Of a stretch of 47,147 bases of DNA, positions 24,964 through 34,324 are shown one piece after another. Positions within the stretch are counted from its first letter, which is position 1. The number at the start of each line of letters is the position of its first letter. A program made the translations under genes and the position numbers. The notes below the pieces were generated by a model, which saw nothing but the letters and a program-made list of their open reading frames with translations, was not told where the DNA came from and did not search any database. Origin of the DNA: Clostridiaceae bacterium (GTDB taxonomy: Bacteria; Bacillota; Clostridia; Saccharofermentanales; Fastidiosipilaceae); contig JAAYOA010000061.1 of assembly GCA_012520525.1 (NCBI GenBank), positions 1 to 47,147 on the forward strand. The letters run 5' to 3'.

Positions 24964-27588
24964 ATGACAGTTCCATCAATTGTGCTGCCACCATACTTTT
25001 CATCTGGTATAGTCATTCAACAGCATGTACCTTTGCAACTAAAAGGAACGGCACCACCGGGATCATCCCTGGCTCTTGAATTATATTGCGAGGCACCGCC
25101 AGAAGGTGTGCCCGTTATTGTTGAGAAAAAAATTGGTCTGGTGCATACCGATCGTTGTGATGTGGATGCAGATGGCAATTTTGCACTTTTTATACCATCT
25201 TTGGGTGCTTCGTTTCACCGTTATACTCTTCATATTTATTTTATTACTCAACCGGATTCCGAAGAAGAGAAGACCTCCGAAGAAACAGATGAAGCTGATC
25301 AAAGCAAGGACGCTGAGAAAACAAAGAAAAAAAAGACACTTGTAAAACCAAGTGAAAGACTTATTGTAGAAAATATTTTGGTCGGTGAAGTCTGGGTGAC
25401 TGGTGGACAAGGCAATATGGAAATGCCCCTTTATGCCGTCAACGAAGGTCGCGATATACCCCTCTTTCAAAAGGCAGATTATGTACGTTTCTTTGTTCAA
25501 GATGCTTTTGGTATTGATCCTACAAAAGGTGCATTTAGTTATAGACCAAAACGGCGCTTTGCCAATGCCTTTTGGGTAACCAGCAATGATGATCAGAATT
25601 TACGTCATATAAGCGGACTGGCCGCTTATATCGGCATAGAATTAGAAAATGCCTTACAAGTTCCCATTGGAATTATTGATACTGCTTTAGCTGAATCAAT
25701 GGTTCATACCTGGATTGATCGAGGAACCATCCAATCAGATCGCAAGTATGTTCAGCAGTTGCAGGAGCGGGGACTATGGGTGGACAAGAAGACATGGGCA
25801 CCAAGAAGTCGTCGCAGTATTCGCCAACCGTCGGTGTTTTTTAATCACAAAATTGCACCGTTCGAAGGTATGTCTGTACGTGGATTTATTTTTGCTCAAG
25901 GTGAAAATGAAGTTGGCGATGAATATTTTTTCCAGAGAGGTTTCCTACTGCAAATCGAGAGCTGGCAGAAAGTATTTAAACCAGTTCCCGGGGAAAAATT
26001 GCGCGTCGTTTATACCGGACTATCGCCTTGTTCTTACTATGAGGAATCGGCGTCAGCGTTGCCTCGTTTTAATTTAATGTTGGCTCGACTTAGAAAAGCT
26101 GTACCCGTGCCAGCTGGGTTTGTCGCAGTTCAAGACTTAGATCCGTCTTGGGTAACTTCGCCCCCGCAGTGGCGCAACCCGCGTTATCCAGTATATAAAA
26201 GAGAACTGGCCATCCGAATCGCTACGATTATTTTAGGTATGGCTTACCGTCGTAAACTTCCGGTAACTTCCCCTGAAATCAGCCGGGTTAAACGGGTTGG
26301 CAATAAGCTCATGTTATCCCTGCGTCACCTGGAACAAAATTTAAAACTCCGCAGCGGAGATACGTCCTTGAAAGGTTTTGCCATCTGCGGTGAAGATAAT
26401 GTTTATCGACCTGCTTATGCAACCATTTTGTATGGCATCGAGGTCATGGTATGGCATCCAGACATCGCCATTCCCAAACAAATTACTTACGCATACCGCG
26501 AAATGGCTTTGGAAGCAAATCTGCAGACTGGTGAAAATTTAACGATTGCCCCCTTTTCAACATCTAATGATCCCGGAGAACCGGCGGCTGAAAATGAGTG
26601 GACGTACTGTGACCAATTATTTACTTGGGCAACGACCAAGGGTATACAAGTACAAAATAAGACCAATCTAGATAGTAAGACTAATCACGTTAGACCAGCC
26701 ACATCTGCGGTCCATACCCCAAAGGACAAGATTCGCAAACCAAAAATGGATTTGTCCTCGGATATGCTGTATCCTGGCGGTGTGTTGCCCACTGAATTCA
26801 TTTCTCAGTGGCGGGATTTGGAAGAAGTGGATGTCCGCCTAAAGCTAAACACACAGACTTTTTATTCTGGAGGTAATTCTCTAGCTGTAAGTTATGCTGG
26901 CAGCGAGGCAGATATGCCCATTTTATCGCCAGAATTAGATGCATTTTCTATGCGTCCCCATTTATATCTAAAGAATTATCATAGTTTACAAATCATGGTC
27001 TTCAATATGGACGGTCGTGTAAAAGAACTTCGTTTGGAAGGCAGTTCGCAGTGGCATCGTTTGGAAGCTTCTGTTGAATGGCATACGTTTATTTTTGACC
27101 TAAAGCCGCTGCATGAACAAAATATCAATCATATTGTTTTGCGTATTATGGATAAAATGAGGGTCGGTCTCATTTTAATCGATCACTTTGAATTGAAGCG
27201 AAATTTATTTGAACCTTTTAAAATAGAAGGTGAGGATTTCCGCTACGGTTCTAACGAACTATATGATGAAGAGTTAGAAAGGTCAAGCATTCAGTCTACT
27301 CAGTCAAAATCCACTGATGGCACGAAGGCTAAGTCAGAATCAGATGAAAAAGACATAGGTATTAGAAAACCAGATCTAAACGCCAGTCCACCACCGCAAA
27401 TTCGTCGGGTTACATTGGATAAACTTGATTTGAATGATTTTGCGGGTGTCAATGCCGACGGCAAGGCTCCTACGGAAATGGAGTTAGATAAAGCTAAAAA
27501 TATCGACAAAAGCGAGACAGAAAAGAACGGAGGATCATCCGAATTAGACCAAACTGTGGAGAGTGACGAGACCGATGCAAAAGAATAG
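24964..27588 (+). CDS. Sialate O-acetylesterase-like protein lacking catalytic Ser and His
   Basis: The 874-residue protein follows the SASA (SGNH-hydrolase) layout. An N-terminal beta domain is interrupted by a Glu/Lys-rich insert (about 98-125), the hydrolase domain covers about 131-420, a beta-sandwich-like module follows (about 620-740), and an acidic, disordered tail takes up the last 130 residues. The nucleophile block that should read GQSNMEM reads GGQGNMEM, so the serine is Gly150 (codon GGC at 25411). The usual D-x-H-P block is also absent; the aligned segment reads NPRYPVYKRELAIRIA. FAQGENEVGD keeps part of the third block. No signal peptide is seen, so the protein appears cytoplasmic. 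Its 3' end overlaps rsmA. It is more likely a carbohydrate-binding or scaffold protein than an esterase. Confidence 0.72.
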   Translation: MTVPSIVLPPYFSSGIVIQQHVPLQLKGTAPPGSSLALELYCEAPPEGVPVIVEKKIGLVHTDRCDVDADGNFALFIPSLGASFHRYTLHIYFITQPDSEEEKTSEETDEADQSKDAEKTKKKKTLVKPSERLIVENILVGEVWVTGGQGNMEMPLYAVNEGRDIPLFQKADYVRFFVQDAFGIDPTKGAFSYRPKRRFANAFWVTSNDDQNLRHISGLAAYIGIELENALQVPIGIIDTALAESMVHTWIDRGTIQSDRKYVQQLQERGLWVDKKTWAPRSRRSIRQPSVFFNHKIAPFEGMSVRGFIFAQGENEVGDEYFFQRGFLLQIESWQKVFKPVPGEKLRVVYTGLSPCSYYEESASALPRFNLMLARLRKAVPVPAGFVAVQDLDPSWVTSPPQWRNPRYPVYKRELAIRIATIILGMAYRRKLPVTSPEISRVKRVGNKLMLSLRHLEQNLKLRSGDTSLKGFAICGEDNVYRPAYATILYGIEVMVWHPDIAIPKQITYAYREMALEANLQTGENLTIAPFSTSNDPGEPAAENEWTYCDQLFTWATTKGIQVQNKTNLDSKTNHVRPATSAVHTPKDKIRKPKMDLSSDMLYPGGVLPTEFISQWRDLEEVDVRLKLNTQTFYSGGNSLAVSYAGSEADMPILSPELDAFSMRPHLYLKNYHSLQIMVFNMDGRVKELRLEGSSQWHRLEASVEWHTFIFDLKPLHEQNINHIVLRIMDKMRVGLILIDHFELKRNLFEPFKIEGEDFRYGSNELYDEELERSSIQSTQSKSTDGTKAKSESDEKDIGIRKPDLNASPPPQIRRVTLDKLDLNDFAGVNADGKAPTEMELDKAKNIDKSETEKNGGSSELDQTVESDETDAKE

Positions 27589-28435
27589 TTGGTCGGATCC
27601 ATTCGAGTACATTTCTTTGGGCAAACTTTTAAAACAATATAATATCGCCCTCAATAAACGTCTCGGACAGCATTTCTTAAGCGACTGGAACACACTACGT
27701 CGCATAGTTGAATTGGCGACTGTAAGCGAGGAGGACTTGGTTTTAGAGATAGGATGCGGCGCCGGCACGTTGACAACGACTATAGCAGCGACGGGTGCTT
27801 CAGTGATCGGTATTGAAATCGATCGTTCTTTAGCTCCCCTGCTAACAGATCGTTTTATGGACCATACGAATGTTAATATCATTTATGACGATGCGTTAAA
27901 TCTGGATTTTCAGAAGTTGCTAAATCAACAAAAAAATTTTTCTCAACTAAAGATCATAGCTAATGTGCCCTATTATATTACGTCAGCTTTGGTAGAAAAA
28001 TTTTTGCTCGAAATACCTTTTGCCGAAACTATTGTCGTTCTTGTACAACAGGAAGCGGGTGAGCATTTTACAGCAAAAAGCGGCAAATCTTTTGGACCTC
28101 TGACTGTTCTTTGTCAAACTTATGGTGAAGTGAGGGAAGTTTTTAAAGTTAAACCGTCACTTTTTTTGCCGCCCCCTCAAGTTATATCGTCGGTCATTCA
28201 GATGACTTCCAGAAAGCTACCTGTAGTTTTAGATTATTTAGCATTCTATGATTTTTTACAGAGTTGTTTTAAACAGAGAAGAAAGACATTGATCAATAAT
28301 TTGCACCACGCTTTCCCACAATTTGAAAAATCTAGTTTAGAAAAAATATTGCAAGAATTGGGTTTAGAACTTGCAATTCGACCAGATCGAGTGGATGTAA
28401 AAACATTTTGTAATTTATTCAAATATTTTTGTTAA
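27575..28435 (+). CDS. rsmA: 16S rRNA dimethyladenosine transferase
   Basis: RsmA (KsgA) dimethylates two adjacent adenosines in helix 45 of 16S rRNA, using SAM, late in small-subunit assembly. The protein shows NKRLGQHFLSD at the N-terminus, the SAM-binding LEIGCGAGTLTTTIA, GIEIDRSLAPLL, and the catalytic IANVPYYITS (N-x-P-Y). The C-terminal helical domain has FKQRRKTLINNL. The track begins at GTG 27563. ATG 27575 is chosen here, although the SD is weak in both cases. The gene overlaps the end of the esterase-like gene by about 14 bases, so its translation probably depends on that gene. Confidence 0.93.
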   Translation: MQKNSWSDPFEYISLGKLLKQYNIALNKRLGQHFLSDWNTLRRIVELATVSEEDLVLEIGCGAGTLTTTIAATGASVIGIEIDRSLAPLLTDRFMDHTNVNIIYDDALNLDFQKLLNQQKNFSQLKIIANVPYYITSALVEKFLLEIPFAETIVVLVQQEAGEHFTAKSGKSFGPLTVLCQTYGEVREVFKVKPSLFLPPPQVISSVIQMTSRKLPVVLDYLAFYDFLQSCFKQRRKTLINNLHHAFPQFEKSSLEKILQELGLELAIRPDRVDVKTFCNLFKYFC

Positions 28436-28531
28436 AGTATTGAATGTTTTATGTTATACAATGATAATCTTTTGAATCTTTTGTGAAAATTTATTCATTC
28501 TCATGGTTTGTTAATCATTTTTCATAAATTA

Positions 28532-28559
28532 TTGTATACCTAATCCACCTGACTATGAT
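28532..28559 (+). promoter_or_regulatory. Candidate pckG promoter
   Basis: TTGTAT (28532-28537) and TATGAT (28554-28559) are spaced by 16 bases, about 90 bases ahead of pckG. The remainder of the 212-base gap is AT-rich with no other recognisable element. Confidence 0.4.
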
Positions 28560-28647
28560 AATATTATCCATAGTGTGAAAATTGGCTTAGTAGAGAATTT
28601 GCGTGTTTTTTAAGTTCTATTGAGTTAAAATAAGAAAGGATTTTGCT

Positions 28648-30411
28648 ATGAGTTGTCAAAGTAAAGCTGTAAAACAATGGGTCGATGAAATGATCGAACT
28701 TTGTCAACCTGACAAAGTTGTTTGGCTGGACGGTTCTGAAGAAGAAAAGAAACGTCTAGAAGAAGAAGCCCTTTCAACGGGTGAAATGCAGCTTCTCGAC
28801 CAAGAAAAATGGCCAGGTTGTCTCTATCACCGCACGGCGGTAAACGACGTTGCACGTGTTGAAGGCAGAACGTTCATTTGTACTAGAAAAGAAGAAGACG
28901 CTGGTCCAACTAATCACTGGGCAGACCCCAAAGAGATGTATGAAAAATTAGGTGCGATGTATGACGGCGTTATGAAAGGCCGCACAATGTATGTCATCCC
29001 CTATATCATGGGTCCCGCCGGTTCACCGTTCTCTAAAGTGGGCGTTGAATTGACCGACAGCATTTATGTTGTATTAAACATGCGCATTATGACCCGTATG
29101 GGTGATGTCGCCTGGAAACAACTCGGCGATAGCGATGAATTTGTTAAAGGTCTGCACTCCAAAGCAGCTGTGGATCAGGATAAGCGCTACATCGTACATT
29201 TCCCCGAAGACAATACCATCTGGTCCATTAACTCGGGTTATGGTGGAAATGTTCTGTTGGGTAAGAAGTGCTTTGCTCTGCGTATTGCTTCTTTCCAAGC
29301 TAAGAATGAAGGATGGATGGCTGAGCATATGCTCATTCTCGGCATTGAGAACCCCGAAGGCAAGACTCAATATCTTACCGGTGCGTTCCCAAGTGCCTGT
29401 GGCAAAACAAATCTAGCCATGTTGATTCCTCCGGCATACGCCGAAGGTTACAAAGTTTACACCGTCGGTGACGATATCGCTTGGATGCGTCCTGATAAAA
29501 ATGGTGAAAACTTATTGGCGATTAATCCGGAATCCGGCTTCTTTGGCGTCGCTCCTGGTACCAGCATGAAGTCCAATCCGAATGCCATGTTGACAACAAA
29601 AACAAATACGATTTTCACCAACGTTGCATTGACAGATGATATGCAGCCTTGGTGGGAAGATATGGGCATACCAGCTCCGGCTCACTTGACCGACTGGATT
29701 GGCGACGACTGGACTCCTGACAGTGATAAGAAAGCGGCCCATCCTAACTCTCGCTTTACTGCTCCTGCCGGACAGTGCCCCTGTATTTCTGATCAATGGG
29801 AAGATCCGAATGGTGTACCTATTTCTGCGATCTTATTTGGTGGTCGTCGTGCTAAGACTGCTCCCTTGGTCTATCAATCGTTTGACTGGAAGCACGGTGT
29901 CTTCGTAGGTTCTACAATGGCATCTGAAACTACAGCTGCCGCAGCCGGCGCAGTCGGTGTCGTACGTCGTGATCCCATGGCTATGTTGCCTTTCTGCGGT
30001 TATAACATGGGCGATTATTTCCAACACTGGCTTGATATGGAAGACAAGATTAAAAATCTACCTAAGATCTTTAATGTTAACTGGTTCCGTCTTGACGATA
30101 ACGGCAAGTTTATTTGGCCGGGCTTCGGCGATAACTTCCGCGTTCTGCAGTGGATTCTGAAGCGTTGCAACGGTGAAGTCGATGCCGTCGAATCCCCCAT
30201 CGGTTATCTGCCTCATCCAGAAGATATTTGTCTTGATGGTCTTGATGACTTCACGACTGAAGACGTGGCAGACTTGCTAAGTGTGGACATCGACGTCTGG
30301 GAAGAAGAGATTGCTGACATCGAAGAACACTACAAGAAATTTGATCGTCTGCCTCAAGAGTTAACTGATCAGCTAGCAGCAATGAAAGAACGCTTTGCCA
30401 AGTTGAAATAA
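28648..30411 (+). CDS. pckG: Phosphoenolpyruvate carboxykinase (GTP)
   Basis: This enzyme interconverts oxaloacetate and phosphoenolpyruvate with GTP/GDP. In fermentative anaerobes it often runs toward oxaloacetate on the way to succinate. The 587 residues match the GTP class, not the shorter ATP class. The P-loop [15 protein letters not shown] contains the hyper-reactive Cys, VGDDIAWM is the metal-binding Asp block, [10 protein letters not shown] and [14 protein letters not shown] are substrate and nucleotide segments, and [19 protein letters not shown] is the guanine-binding region. GAAAGGA sets the ATG. It is monocistronic, with a terminator about 105 bases downstream. Codon use is regular and GC is slightly raised, which would fit high expression. 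Confidence 0.96.
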   Translation: MSCQSKAVKQWVDEMIELCQPDKVVWLDGSEEEKKRLEEEALSTGEMQLLDQEKWPGCLYHRTAVNDVARVEGRTFICTRKEEDAGPTNHWADPKEMYEKLGAMYDGVMKGRTMYVIPYIMGPAGSPFSKVGVELTDSIYVVLNMRIMTRMGDVAWKQLGDSDEFVKGLHSKAAVDQDKRYIVHFPEDNTIWSINSGYGGNVLLGKKCFALRIASFQAKNEGWMAEHMLILGIENPEGKTQYLTGAFPSACGKTNLAMLIPPAYAEGYKVYTVGDDIAWMRPDKNGENLLAINPESGFFGVAPGTSMKSNPNAMLTTKTNTIFTNVALTDDMQPWWEDMGIPAPAHLTDWIGDDWTPDSDKKAAHPNSRFTAPAGQCPCISDQWEDPNGVPISAILFGGRRAKTAPLVYQSFDWKHGVFVGSTMASETTAAAAGAVGVVRRDPMAMLPFCGYNMGDYFQHWLDMEDKIKNLPKIFNVNWFRLDDNGKFIWPGFGDNFRVLQWILKRCNGEVDAVESPIGYLPHPEDICLDGLDDFTTEDVADLLSVDIDVWEEEIADIEEHYKKFDRLPQELTDQLAAMKERFAKLK

Positions 30412-30515
30412 TTCTTCAGACGTGAAATATATTACTTTAAAATTATAAATAATAAGCCAAGCAATATATAAAGTTTTCTTTGCAAAAGGCTAATATAATT
30501 TTCTAATTAAGAGTT

Positions 30516-30554
30516 AAGAAGCGGCACATCCATGAAAGACGTGTCGCTTCTTTA
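30516..30554 (+). terminator. Rho-independent terminator after pckG
   Basis: AAGAAGCGGCAC (30516-30527) pairs with GTGTCGCTTCTT (30541-30552), with one G-T wobble. The left arm begins with A residues, so the structure could also work in reverse; the T tract is short. Confidence 0.8.
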
Positions 30555-30731
30555 TGCTTGACTTGTTGATATAGAATTAAAGACCTGCTCTTCGCTGTGA
30601 TCGAGTTTATTGGTCTGTTAAAAATCTATATAAATAAATGAGCAAAATCATTTTCAAATAATTATGTAAAGGTACATAAGTATGTATAATAAATAAGAAC
30701 ATATTGAGATTAATTTTTGTGGAGGTTTACC
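30555..30731 (+). promoter_or_regulatory. zapA upstream region with alternating half-sites
   Basis: TTATGTA (30662-30668) and TACATAA (30673-30679) form a perfect inverted repeat with spacer AAGG. TACATA and TATGTA (30681-30686) form a second repeat that runs into a -10-like TATAAT (30685-30690). The layout suggests an operator over a promoter. The SD TGGAGG lies just before ATG 30732. Confidence 0.45.
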
Positions 30732-31607
30732 ATGAACCATTATATTGCACATATTGGTAATTTAAAATATGCCTTGAATATTGTCAGAGATGAAGCTTGG
30801 ATGGATAAAATTACTTCGGCGATATCAGATCGGGTAGAAAATCTTAAAGACAGCAATCCATCGTTAGGCACACTTCAAATTACTACCCTAGCCTTTATTA
30901 ATTTTATGAATGACTTTTACGAACTTGAAGAACAGCGCGATGAGCTTTTGGCAGCTCTTGAAAAAGCAGATCCCGAACAAGCAACCGCGTTTAAAGATAA
31001 GCTTGCCCAGGAGTTAGCATCACAGGCAAATGCATCCAAGGGAAAAAAACAAGAAAGATTAACACAGAATAATGTCCCAATCCGCACGAGCAACGAAAAA
31101 AGTCTAAAAAACAGTCCTAATCGAGCGGAGACGAAGAAACGTATAGAACCAAGTCAGAATTCTGAACAGAAACCGACAGGCTCTGATGTATCAGGAAGTT
31201 CTGAAACAACCATGTCTACATCAACGACTTCACCCTTCCAGTCATTGAGTCAGGTGCCAACAACGGAAACACCAAAAGCTCCGGCGCGCCCTGTACGTAA
31301 ACCCGGTGTTTCTATTGATCCATTGACGGGTAAACCTCGGGAGGTAGACCGCAGCAAGCAGTCGACGGCGATCGACCCTTTAGCGCCGAAACGAAAAAAG
31401 ACAGAAAAAGGGGATATTAATCCTTTTGCACATAGGACGAAAAAAGAATCATATTCGATTGATCCATTTACCGGTAAACCACGCCAAAGTCAATCTGCTA
31501 AACGTTCTGGAACTGGTACTTCTAAATCATCCCGAGAGCACGATTCAAAGAAAGACAGATCGGATCACAAAGGACGCCGCGGTAGCAGTATTAATCCTTT
31601 TAAGTAA
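30732..31607 (+). CDS. zapA: ZapA-like cell division protein with long repeat-bearing tail
   Basis: The first 100 residues match ZapA, which cross-links FtsZ filaments at midcell. They comprise a small beta-alpha head (LKYALNIVRDEAWMDKITSAI) and a coiled-coil helix (MNDFYELEEQRDELLAALEK). Normal ZapA ends there. Here about 190 further residues follow that are rich in Ser, Thr, Lys and Pro and appear disordered. The last 100 carry a motif five times: SIDPLTGKPR, AIDPLAPKRK, DINPFAHRTK, SIDPFTGKPR, and SINPFK as the exact C-terminus. The track start at 30717 is upstream of TGGAGG; ATG 30732 is correct. The U32 peptidase follows after about 50 bases, the order seen in other Clostridia, which supports the ZapA call. 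Confidence 0.8.
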   Translation: MNHYIAHIGNLKYALNIVRDEAWMDKITSAISDRVENLKDSNPSLGTLQITTLAFINFMNDFYELEEQRDELLAALEKADPEQATAFKDKLAQELASQANASKGKKQERLTQNNVPIRTSNEKSLKNSPNRAETKKRIEPSQNSEQKPTGSDVSGSSETTMSTSTTSPFQSLSQVPTTETPKAPARPVRKPGVSIDPLTGKPREVDRSKQSTAIDPLAPKRKKTEKGDINPFAHRTKKESYSIDPFTGKPRQSQSAKRSGTGTSKSSREHDSKKDRSDHKGRRGSSINPFK

Positions 31608-31659
31608 TCCTTATTCATAAGATGTATTATTAAATTCTTTACTTGGTTGGAGGGTAGCT

Positions 31660-34278
31660 ATGAATTTTAGCGGTGAAATTCTCGCACCGGTAGGTAACTT
31701 CGAAATGTTAAACGCGGCTTTAGCCTATGGTGCCGATGCCGTCTACTTCGGCTGCGGTCATCTCAATGCACGCAGCGAAACTGCAGCCTTCTCATTGACC
31801 GACCTGCCTAGAATTGCTAGATTATGCCACCGTCATAATTGCCGTGCCTATTTAGCTTTAAACACGTTGATTTATTCACATGAAATTGATTTAGCTATGA
31901 CATATGGGAATGCGGCAATGGCAGCAAATATAGACGCTGTGATTGTCCAAGATATCGGCTTAGCCGCTGCACTCCACAAAGCTTTTCCCGAAATGATTTT
32001 ACACGGCAGTACCCAAATGACCATCGGTTCTTTGGCTGCACTTTCCTGGGCACGGGAGATTGGAATATCCCGTGTTATTCTGCCTCGTGAGTTATCGCTA
32101 TCAGAGATTAAATACTACACCGATTTTGCCCACTCAATTGACTTAGAAGTCGAAGTGTTTGTCCATGGAGCACTCTGTGTTTCCGTTTCTGGGCAATGTG
32201 GATTAAGTCGTCTCGCCGGTGGTCGCAGTGCCAATCGAGGCGAATGCGCTGGACCATGCCGACATGAATGGATGCTTTTTCAAGATAATCAAAAAGTAAA
32301 AGAGGGTGCTATCCTGTCTCCGCGAGATCAGAGTATAATCACACAAATACATCAGTTGGCATCTTTAGGAATAGATTCCTATAAAATTGAAGGACGTTTG
32401 CGTCAACCTGTTTATGTGGCGACAGTTGTGGAAGCTCTCCGCAACGCTTTGACAGGGCAACCTGTTGATGAGGAAGCATTGCTATTAGCCTATAATCGCG
32501 GCGGACATTTTACGACTGCTTTTATGCACGATGAAGACGGCACTGACTTTTTGTCTGGCTCTTATGTTGGCAGTTTTGGAATTTGTAACGGTGTTGTTGT
32601 GGAATTAGATCCGGACCAGGGTTGGTTGTATTATCGACCAGAAAAAAATCGGTCTTTACCCGGTGACGGCGATGTATTATCTGTACGTACCCCTGATGGC
32701 AGCAGAGAATTAGCAAGTTCTCCGGCAAGGCAAATTAAAGAAACAGGAGGACTTGTCGGTTACCGAGGGCTTCATCCCGATGTTTTGCGCAAACTTAATC
32801 GGGGCGATCGCATCTACCGCATGACAAATGTCAGCAAAGAAAAAGAAGTCGCCTCTGCGAAATTACCGCGGTTGCCTGTCGTTATGTCTCTCGAGGCCGC
32901 AGGTTCAGTTGTGCAGTTGACAGCCCACTTACAAAATGAACCTGATAGTCAATTTAGTTCGCAAACTGAAGTGATACCAGATCTACCAGCACTGCCAAGC
33001 GAACGACTTATAAAACAATTGCGTAAAACCGGCGGAACTCCGTTTTGCGCTACTGAGGTATTGTTGAATTCAAATATTAATATAAGACTGCCGATTTCGG
33101 CTGTGAATCAGTTGAGACGCCAAGTCTTGGACGGATTGCTGGGAGTGATCGACGACACAGATGGTGTTGCGTATTCTGGTTCAACCAGTGCAAAAAAAGA
33201 TGACAGTGGATCAGATTTAAAACGTCCCTTTGTGTTGTCCCTGACTACAGCCAATATGACTGATAAGTTATTCGCTGATCCAGGTGTTTCTTCGGAACAG
33301 ATACAAGGTTATATAGAAAGGGATCAAACGATTCAAGATAAGGCACAATTTGTTATAGACAACAGACCCGTTACTTCGATCCGTGCCACATATCCTGTTT
33401 ATCGCTATCCTGATCCTTTACCTGAATTAGAAAATCTGCATATAGGTATTCCAATTCAGGCCATCATTGAATGGCAGCAAAATGACCCTCAACATTTTGC
33501 TGCGTGGCGACAGTCTCGGAATGTACAGTCTTTAGCTGCTATTTTGCCGCCTGCTGCCGATCTTTCATTGTGGCAAAAGTGGTTTGAATTTTTACATCAA
33601 TGCCCTCCAGGTCTAATTGACCATATTCTTACCCAACAACTTTTGAAGGCAACTTTTAAGAATGTTGATCATTCTGCGGGGCGAAACGTGTCTTCGATAG
33701 AGATCAATGGAGATTTCGGACTTAATATTATCAATGAATTATCTTTTTCTATAATTGCTGCAGCTAATATAACAAGTATTGCCTTGTCACCTGAACTTAC
33801 ACCTGGTGAGACATTCACTCTTATCAAAGAAATTGCCGAACTTTCTGACCAAGGTCAATCGAGACATATCAACTTCTCAAAACGCTCGACAAATCCGCCA
33901 GTAAGTTCAACGGTACGAATTGCAGATGTTCTACCTGCTGTAGAAATTCTCACCTATGGCAAAGAGAGGGTTATGTACATGAAACACTGCCCCGTGGGTC
34001 TCAGGCGAGAAGGCTGTTTCCGTTGTTTAGGGCATCGATATATGATGCGTAATCTTCGTTTTGAAACGGATCAATACGAATTACACTGTCACAGAGCGTA
34101 CAATTGTTGGACTGAGTTGAGGACAACTGATCCCACAGATCGCAGGCAATTGTGGAGTGAACTTATGCAATGGCAAAAGCTCAGTCCACAACTAGAACTT
34201 ATTGCTAGATTGGAATTTACAACTGAATCTGCGACTGTACAAAGGGACATCGTGCACAAATTAATTTCCGCAATATAA
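31660..34278 (+). CDS. U32 family peptidase-like protein (DUF3656-type)
   Basis: The 872-residue protein starts with LAPVGNFEMLNAALAYGADAVYFG, the barrel entrance of the U32 family. The family signature is EVFVHGALCVSVSGQCGLSR, followed by SANRGECAGPCRHEW with conserved cysteines. The family was named for collagenase-like peptidases, but several bacterial members act in RNA hydroxylation (RlhA, TrhP), so peptidase activity should not be assumed. The C-terminal half, including CPVGLRREGCFRCLGHRYMMR, resembles the DUF3656 extension with possible Fe-S cysteines. TTGGAGG sets the ATG. The position just after zapA is conserved in Clostridia. Confidence 0.88.
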   Translation: MNFSGEILAPVGNFEMLNAALAYGADAVYFGCGHLNARSETAAFSLTDLPRIARLCHRHNCRAYLALNTLIYSHEIDLAMTYGNAAMAANIDAVIVQDIGLAAALHKAFPEMILHGSTQMTIGSLAALSWAREIGISRVILPRELSLSEIKYYTDFAHSIDLEVEVFVHGALCVSVSGQCGLSRLAGGRSANRGECAGPCRHEWMLFQDNQKVKEGAILSPRDQSIITQIHQLASLGIDSYKIEGRLRQPVYVATVVEALRNALTGQPVDEEALLLAYNRGGHFTTAFMHDEDGTDFLSGSYVGSFGICNGVVVELDPDQGWLYYRPEKNRSLPGDGDVLSVRTPDGSRELASSPARQIKETGGLVGYRGLHPDVLRKLNRGDRIYRMTNVSKEKEVASAKLPRLPVVMSLEAAGSVVQLTAHLQNEPDSQFSSQTEVIPDLPALPSERLIKQLRKTGGTPFCATEVLLNSNINIRLPISAVNQLRRQVLDGLLGVIDDTDGVAYSGSTSAKKDDSGSDLKRPFVLSLTTANMTDKLFADPGVSSEQIQGYIERDQTIQDKAQFVIDNRPVTSIRATYPVYRYPDPLPELENLHIGIPIQAIIEWQQNDPQHFAAWRQSRNVQSLAAILPPAADLSLWQKWFEFLHQCPPGLIDHILTQQLLKATFKNVDHSAGRNVSSIEINGDFGLNIINELSFSIIAAANITSIALSPELTPGETFTLIKEIAELSDQGQSRHINFSKRSTNPPVSSTVRIADVLPAVEILTYGKERVMYMKHCPVGLRREGCFRCLGHRYMMRNLRFETDQYELHCHRAYNCWTELRTTDPTDRRQLWSELMQWQKLSPQLELIARLEFTTESATVQRDIVHKLISAI

Positions 34279-34324
34279 TAATACTTATAATGAGGTTTTA
34301 TATAATTATATAAAGAGGCTTTTT

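Noticed and set aside
25076-25500. Track ORFs at 25076 (+) and 25081 (-)
   Set aside because: They lie in the low-complexity Glu/Lys region of the esterase-like gene and show no domain of their own; they are shadows.
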